The position numbers were made by a program, and so were the translations under genes. From positions 1 through 8,691 of the forward strand of contig JAITHR010000256.1 of the NCBI GenBank assembly GCA_031279895.1: 8,691 nucleotides of DNA, read 5' to 3'. The stretch is from Spirochaetaceae bacterium. Its GTDB lineage: Bacteria; Spirochaetota; Spirochaetia; Treponematales; Breznakiellaceae. Numbering within the stretch: position 1 is the first letter of the stretch; each line of letters begins with the position of its first letter. Below are positions 6,061 to 8,691 of this stretch, in pieces. The notes beneath the pieces were generated by a model. The model was not told the origin of the DNA. It ran no database searches and saw nothing but the letters and a program-made list of their open reading frames with translations.

Positions 6061-6445
6061 GGCGCTCAATTATGAAAGATATACGGTTTTTGATTGGGAA
6101 CACTAAAAGTGCGTTAGGACACGGTACGGGCGGAACACCGGACCCGCTACAGGGGCGTAACGGAGATCCGCAAATCCCGCCCTTTTCTTCAGATCGGTTT
6201 TCCGCCGCAGGCAGGTCCCCCCGTCCGTAATGACGTACCAGCACCTCCAGGCGGTTTTATCCCCTCCCAAGCCAGACTTGAAACAGCACTGTTTTGTCTC
6301 GGAACATCACTGTTTTATCGCGGAAATTCGGAGGTCCGTCCCGCGGCAAGGTACGGAGTAGACGGGCGGCTTCGCCTCCCGATACGCCCGTCATCCCCTG
6401 CGGGACCCCTCCGCACAAACAAAAAAGGCGGTTTTACCTCTTATT
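6061..6445 (+). other. Leader region of the chemoreceptor gene, no gene seen
   Basis: This 385-bp stretch has no supported gene. It holds an 18-bp direct repeat with two mismatches and a 21-bp period (6287-6304 and 6308-6325). The first copy overlaps the inverted repeat AAACAG-CA-CTGTTT (6281-6294), so it looks like an operator. Further on, GACGGGCG (6361-6368) pairs with CGCCCGTC (6385-6392) in an 8-bp stem. No strong Shine-Dalgarno precedes the ATG at 6446. Confidence 0.5.
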
Positions 6446-8563
6446 ATGAAACTTATGGAACTTAAAGAACCCCGGCTCTCGCAAAAGCGGCACGTTACGA
6501 TCCCGCTGGCCGCGCAGATTATCCTCCTCAGTCTCGGCATCGTGCTTGCCATCTCCGCGGTAATTTCAGGCATCACCCTCAGAAACATAGCCGCGCTCAT
6601 TGAGAAAAACCTGTGGTATATCACGGACACCACCATGCGCTACCTTGACGCGGACATACGGCTGACCCTCGCGCCGCCGGTCGCGATAACCACCACCGTA
6701 GCCGCGACCATCGAGGCCGCGCCCAGGGAACTGCGCAAAGAAACCCTCGAAACAATCCTTGCCACCAACCCCGCTATTCCCCAGATACTCTATGCCACCG
6801 TCGTCTCCATACAGGAACCGGAAGGCTACATGATCTACGCCACAGGCCACCAGCCCAAGCCGGACTATGACCAGACAAAGCGCGGGTGGTTCAAAACCGC
6901 CGTGAGTAACGCCGGAAAAACGGTGTTTACCGACCCCTACACGGACAGCAGAACCGGACAACTCTGCGTTTCCGTTGTACGCACGACCGTCGGCGCGGGG
7001 GTCCCGGGCGGCGGCGTCATCTGTACCGACGTGTTTCTGGACGCGCTTAACGACATCGTTACCTCGCGGAAAATCACCTCCGACGGCACCACGTTTCTCC
7101 TTGATAAGGAAGGGGTCTTTCTGGTGCATACGGATCCCGAACTGGTGCTTACGGCAAACTTCTTTGAAAGCGAGGCCGGCAAACTGGTTGCGAAAGAGAC
7201 CGTGCTCTCCGGTGAGGTAAAGGTGCGCATCATCGGGAACCGGTATATTATTTCCGCGCCCCTTACCGGAACGGACTGGATACTTGTTTCCACGGGCCTC
7301 ACGGACGAACTCAAGGGGAATTATCGGGATACCGTCTTCTTTACCGTCATCGCGGCGCTTCTTCTGGCGCTGGTCGCGGCGCTGGTGTCCCTCCGGTACA
7401 GCATGGCCATAGCGACGACTTTCAGGCGCCTCGGGGAGTCCTTCACGATTATCGCTTCCGGGGACTTCACCCACGAATCGGCGGTCTATATCACGCGGGA
7501 GGCGAACGCGCTCTCGTCGAATTTCAACCGGTTCACGAACAACCTCAAGGTTCTCATCGGCGCCATTCAGGAACAGGCCGGAACCCTCTCCGGCGTGGGC
7601 GCGGACCTCTCGGCCATGATGGGGGATTCCGCCGCGTCCATACGGAATATCAACGACGGCGCCCACAAAATGAAAAGCAAGGTCGAGAGCCAGCAGAAGA
7701 GCGTAACCGGCGCGAGAAATACCATAGACGAAATCAACAGCAGCATTACCAACCTTAACGGGATTATTGAAAAGCAGTCCGTCAGAATTGCCGGATCCGC
7801 AGGCGCCGTGGAAAAGATGACCGCGAATATCGCCTCGATAACCAAAACCCTTCTGCGGAACGAAGAGAACATGAGCGGCCTTGCGGCTGCCGCGGAAAAG
7901 GGACGCACGGGCCTTACGGAGGTTTCGGAAGCGGTGGCTGAGGTGGCGCGGGAATCAGAGGGGCTTCTGGAAATCAACGGGGTTATACAGGCCATCGCGA
8001 GCCAGACGAACCTCCTTTCCATGAACGCCGCCATCGAAGCGGCCCACGCGGGCGAGGTGGGCAAGGGCTTCGCGGTGGTGGCCGACGAAATCAGAAAGCT
8101 CGCCGAGTCCTCAAGCGATCAGGCGCGGACCGTCTCCGACTCCCTGGGAACCATGCGGGATTCCCTTAGCAACATCGAGCGGGCGGTCAATACGGTTCAG
8201 GACTACTTTGAGGACATCGAAAAGGCCGTGGAAACCGTCGCGTCCCAGGAGAAGGACGTGCGTAAGGCCATGGAGGAGCAGGACGCGGAAAGCCGGAAGG
8301 TGCTGGAGACCACCGGCAGTCTTCGGGAAATCACGGATCAGGTGAAGAGCCGGTCCGCGGAAATGCTGGCAGGCAGCGAACGGATAGGCGCCGAAGGCCA
8401 AACCCTTGATACCCTTGCGGTGGAGATACTCACGGACATTCGGGAAATGGTCGCCGGCATGGAACAAATCAACGCCGCCATTGCCACGGTGCAGGGCATA
8501 AGCCTCAAAAACAAGGAAAGCATCGACATACTTACCCGCGAAGTGCGCCGTTTCAAAGTCTAA
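6446..8563 (+). CDS. Methyl-accepting chemotaxis protein with dCache sensor
   Basis: The 705-residue transmembrane receptor would sense a ligand outside the membrane and control CheA through CheW. Residues 1-19 are cytoplasmic, about 20-46 is the first membrane helix, about 48-285 the periplasmic dCache domain, about 295-318 the second helix ([16 protein letters not shown]), followed by a HAMP-like segment to about 370. The signalling coiled coil has its conserved tip at about 509-556 ([20 protein letters not shown], then [20 protein letters not shown]). The dCache domain has Y141, R146, W148, F149 (YDQTKRGWF) and D195 (GVICTDV), close to the amino-acid-binding motif known for dCache_1 receptors, with Phe for the second Tyr. 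There is no C-terminal NWETF-type tether for CheR. The Shine-Dalgarno is poor; a second ATG at 6455 is possible. No other chemotaxis gene lies in the window. Confidence 0.95.
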   Translation: MKLMELKEPRLSQKRHVTIPLAAQIILLSLGIVLAISAVISGITLRNIAALIEKNLWYITDTTMRYLDADIRLTLAPPVAITTTVAATIEAAPRELRKETLETILATNPAIPQILYATVVSIQEPEGYMIYATGHQPKPDYDQTKRGWFKTAVSNAGKTVFTDPYTDSRTGQLCVSVVRTTVGAGVPGGGVICTDVFLDALNDIVTSRKITSDGTTFLLDKEGVFLVHTDPELVLTANFFESEAGKLVAKETVLSGEVKVRIIGNRYIISAPLTGTDWILVSTGLTDELKGNYRDTVFFTVIAALLLALVAALVSLRYSMAIATTFRRLGESFTIIASGDFTHESAVYITREANALSSNFNRFTNNLKVLIGAIQEQAGTLSGVGADLSAMMGDSAASIRNINDGAHKMKSKVESQQKSVTGARNTIDEINSSITNLNGIIEKQSVRIAGSAGAVEKMTANIASITKTLLRNEENMSGLAAAAEKGRTGLTEVSEAVAEVARESEGLLEINGVIQAIASQTNLLSMNAAIEAAHAGEVGKGFAVVADEIRKLAESSSDQARTVSDSLGTMRDSLSNIERAVNTVQDYFEDIEKAVETVASQEKDVRKAMEEQDAESRKVLETTGSLREITDQVKSRSAEMLAGSERIGAEGQTLDTLAVEILTDIREMVAGMEQINAAIATVQGISLKNKESIDILTREVRRFKV

Positions 8564-8652
8564 CCGCCGGCGGCGGAGGCACAGCATGGCCGCCCAGCCT
8601 CCGGCTGTTCTAGCATGGCCGCCCCGTCTCCGACGGTTTCAGCATGGCCGCC
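8564..8652 (+). repeat. Hairpin cluster with 29-bp period after the chemoreceptor
   Basis: Directly after the stop codon comes CCGCC-GGC-GGCGG (8564-8576). Then AGCATGGCCGCC occurs three times at exact 29-bp spacing (8583, 8612, 8641). Between copies lie two hairpins with the same TCC loop but different stems: CAGCC/GGCTG (8595-8607) and CCGTC/GACGG (8624-8636). After the third copy, TGTTG (8653-8657) can pair with CAACA (8671-8675). No T run follows, so a classical terminator is not evident; the remaining bases to 8691 show nothing else. Confidence 0.8.
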
Positions 8653-8691
8653 TGTTGTTTCAAATTGGTGCAACACCCTGTCCGGTGAGCG

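Noticed and set aside
6059..6106. A 15-codon frame (MALNYERYTVFDWEH) preceded by GGGAGG
   Set aside because: The GGGAGG lies in the spacer of the 6031-6060 promoter and the ATG overlaps its -10 box, so the transcript would start after the start codon.
5838..6230. A 130-codon rightward frame across the second repeat composite
   Set aside because: It consists largely of translated repeat units (the same peptide words recur) and has no ribosome binding site.
8586..8691. A frame open to the right window edge starting in the AGCATGGCC repeat
   Set aside because: It begins in hairpin repeats with a 29-bp period, which shifts frame at each copy, and has no Shine-Dalgarno or recognisable protein.

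Overview
The window looks like chromosomal DNA of a GC-rich spirochaete, most likely a Treponema-type organism. That placement is an inference. It rests on the chemoreceptor, whose coiled-coil wording (for example [10 protein letters not shown]) and FKV C-terminus resemble treponemal receptors as I remember them, and on the small secreted proteins with Gln-Ala or Ala-Gln signal-peptide ends. No rRNA, tRNA, CRISPR array, transposase or phage gene is visible.

Layout. At the left edge, the first 35 codons of a secreted protein run leftwards off the window (1-107). Behind them is about 700 bp without a convincing gene, but with two textbook sigma-70-type promoters, both pointing left, and a terminator-like hairpin with a GNRA loop inside the long leader. 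Positions 972-3757 hold three leftward genes: a small secreted protein of unknown function (3296-3757), an M24 metallopeptidase overlapping it by 14 bp (2137-3309), and a DHH/DHHA1 phosphoesterase of the NrnA type (972-1988). A compact divergent promoter region (3758-3917) separates them from a rightward HD-domain phosphohydrolase of the SAMHD1/COG1078 type (3918-5147). After 1.3 kb of non-coding, repeat-filled DNA, a rightward methyl-accepting chemotaxis protein with a dCache sensor domain follows (6446-8563).

The unusual part is the repeat system. An intergenic element of about 85-105 bp occurs seven times, in both orientations, at the 3' ends of the DHH and HD genes and upstream of the chemoreceptor. 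Units carry AAGCTT-type inverted ends and are joined or capped by a 13-nt hairpin of the form CNGNC-NNN-GNCNG. At least twelve such hairpins are present. Stem positions 2 and 4 differ between copies but always change as complementary pairs. The hairpins sit at the 3' ends of three of the four genes that end inside the window. In two of them the repeat supplies the last codons and the stop codon. Between two clusters lies an array of 21-bp repeats (13 full units plus a partial one), each centred on a CGCCGGCG or CGCTAGCG palindrome; 21 bp is close to two DNA turns. The array unit resembles the 3' end of the chemoreceptor gene in this same window.

The proteins point to routine housekeeping (nanoRNA or pAp turnover, dipeptide processing, nucleotide hydrolysis) and chemotaxis. 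I see no defence or biosynthetic cluster. The candidate undescribed system is the hairpin and repeat family itself.
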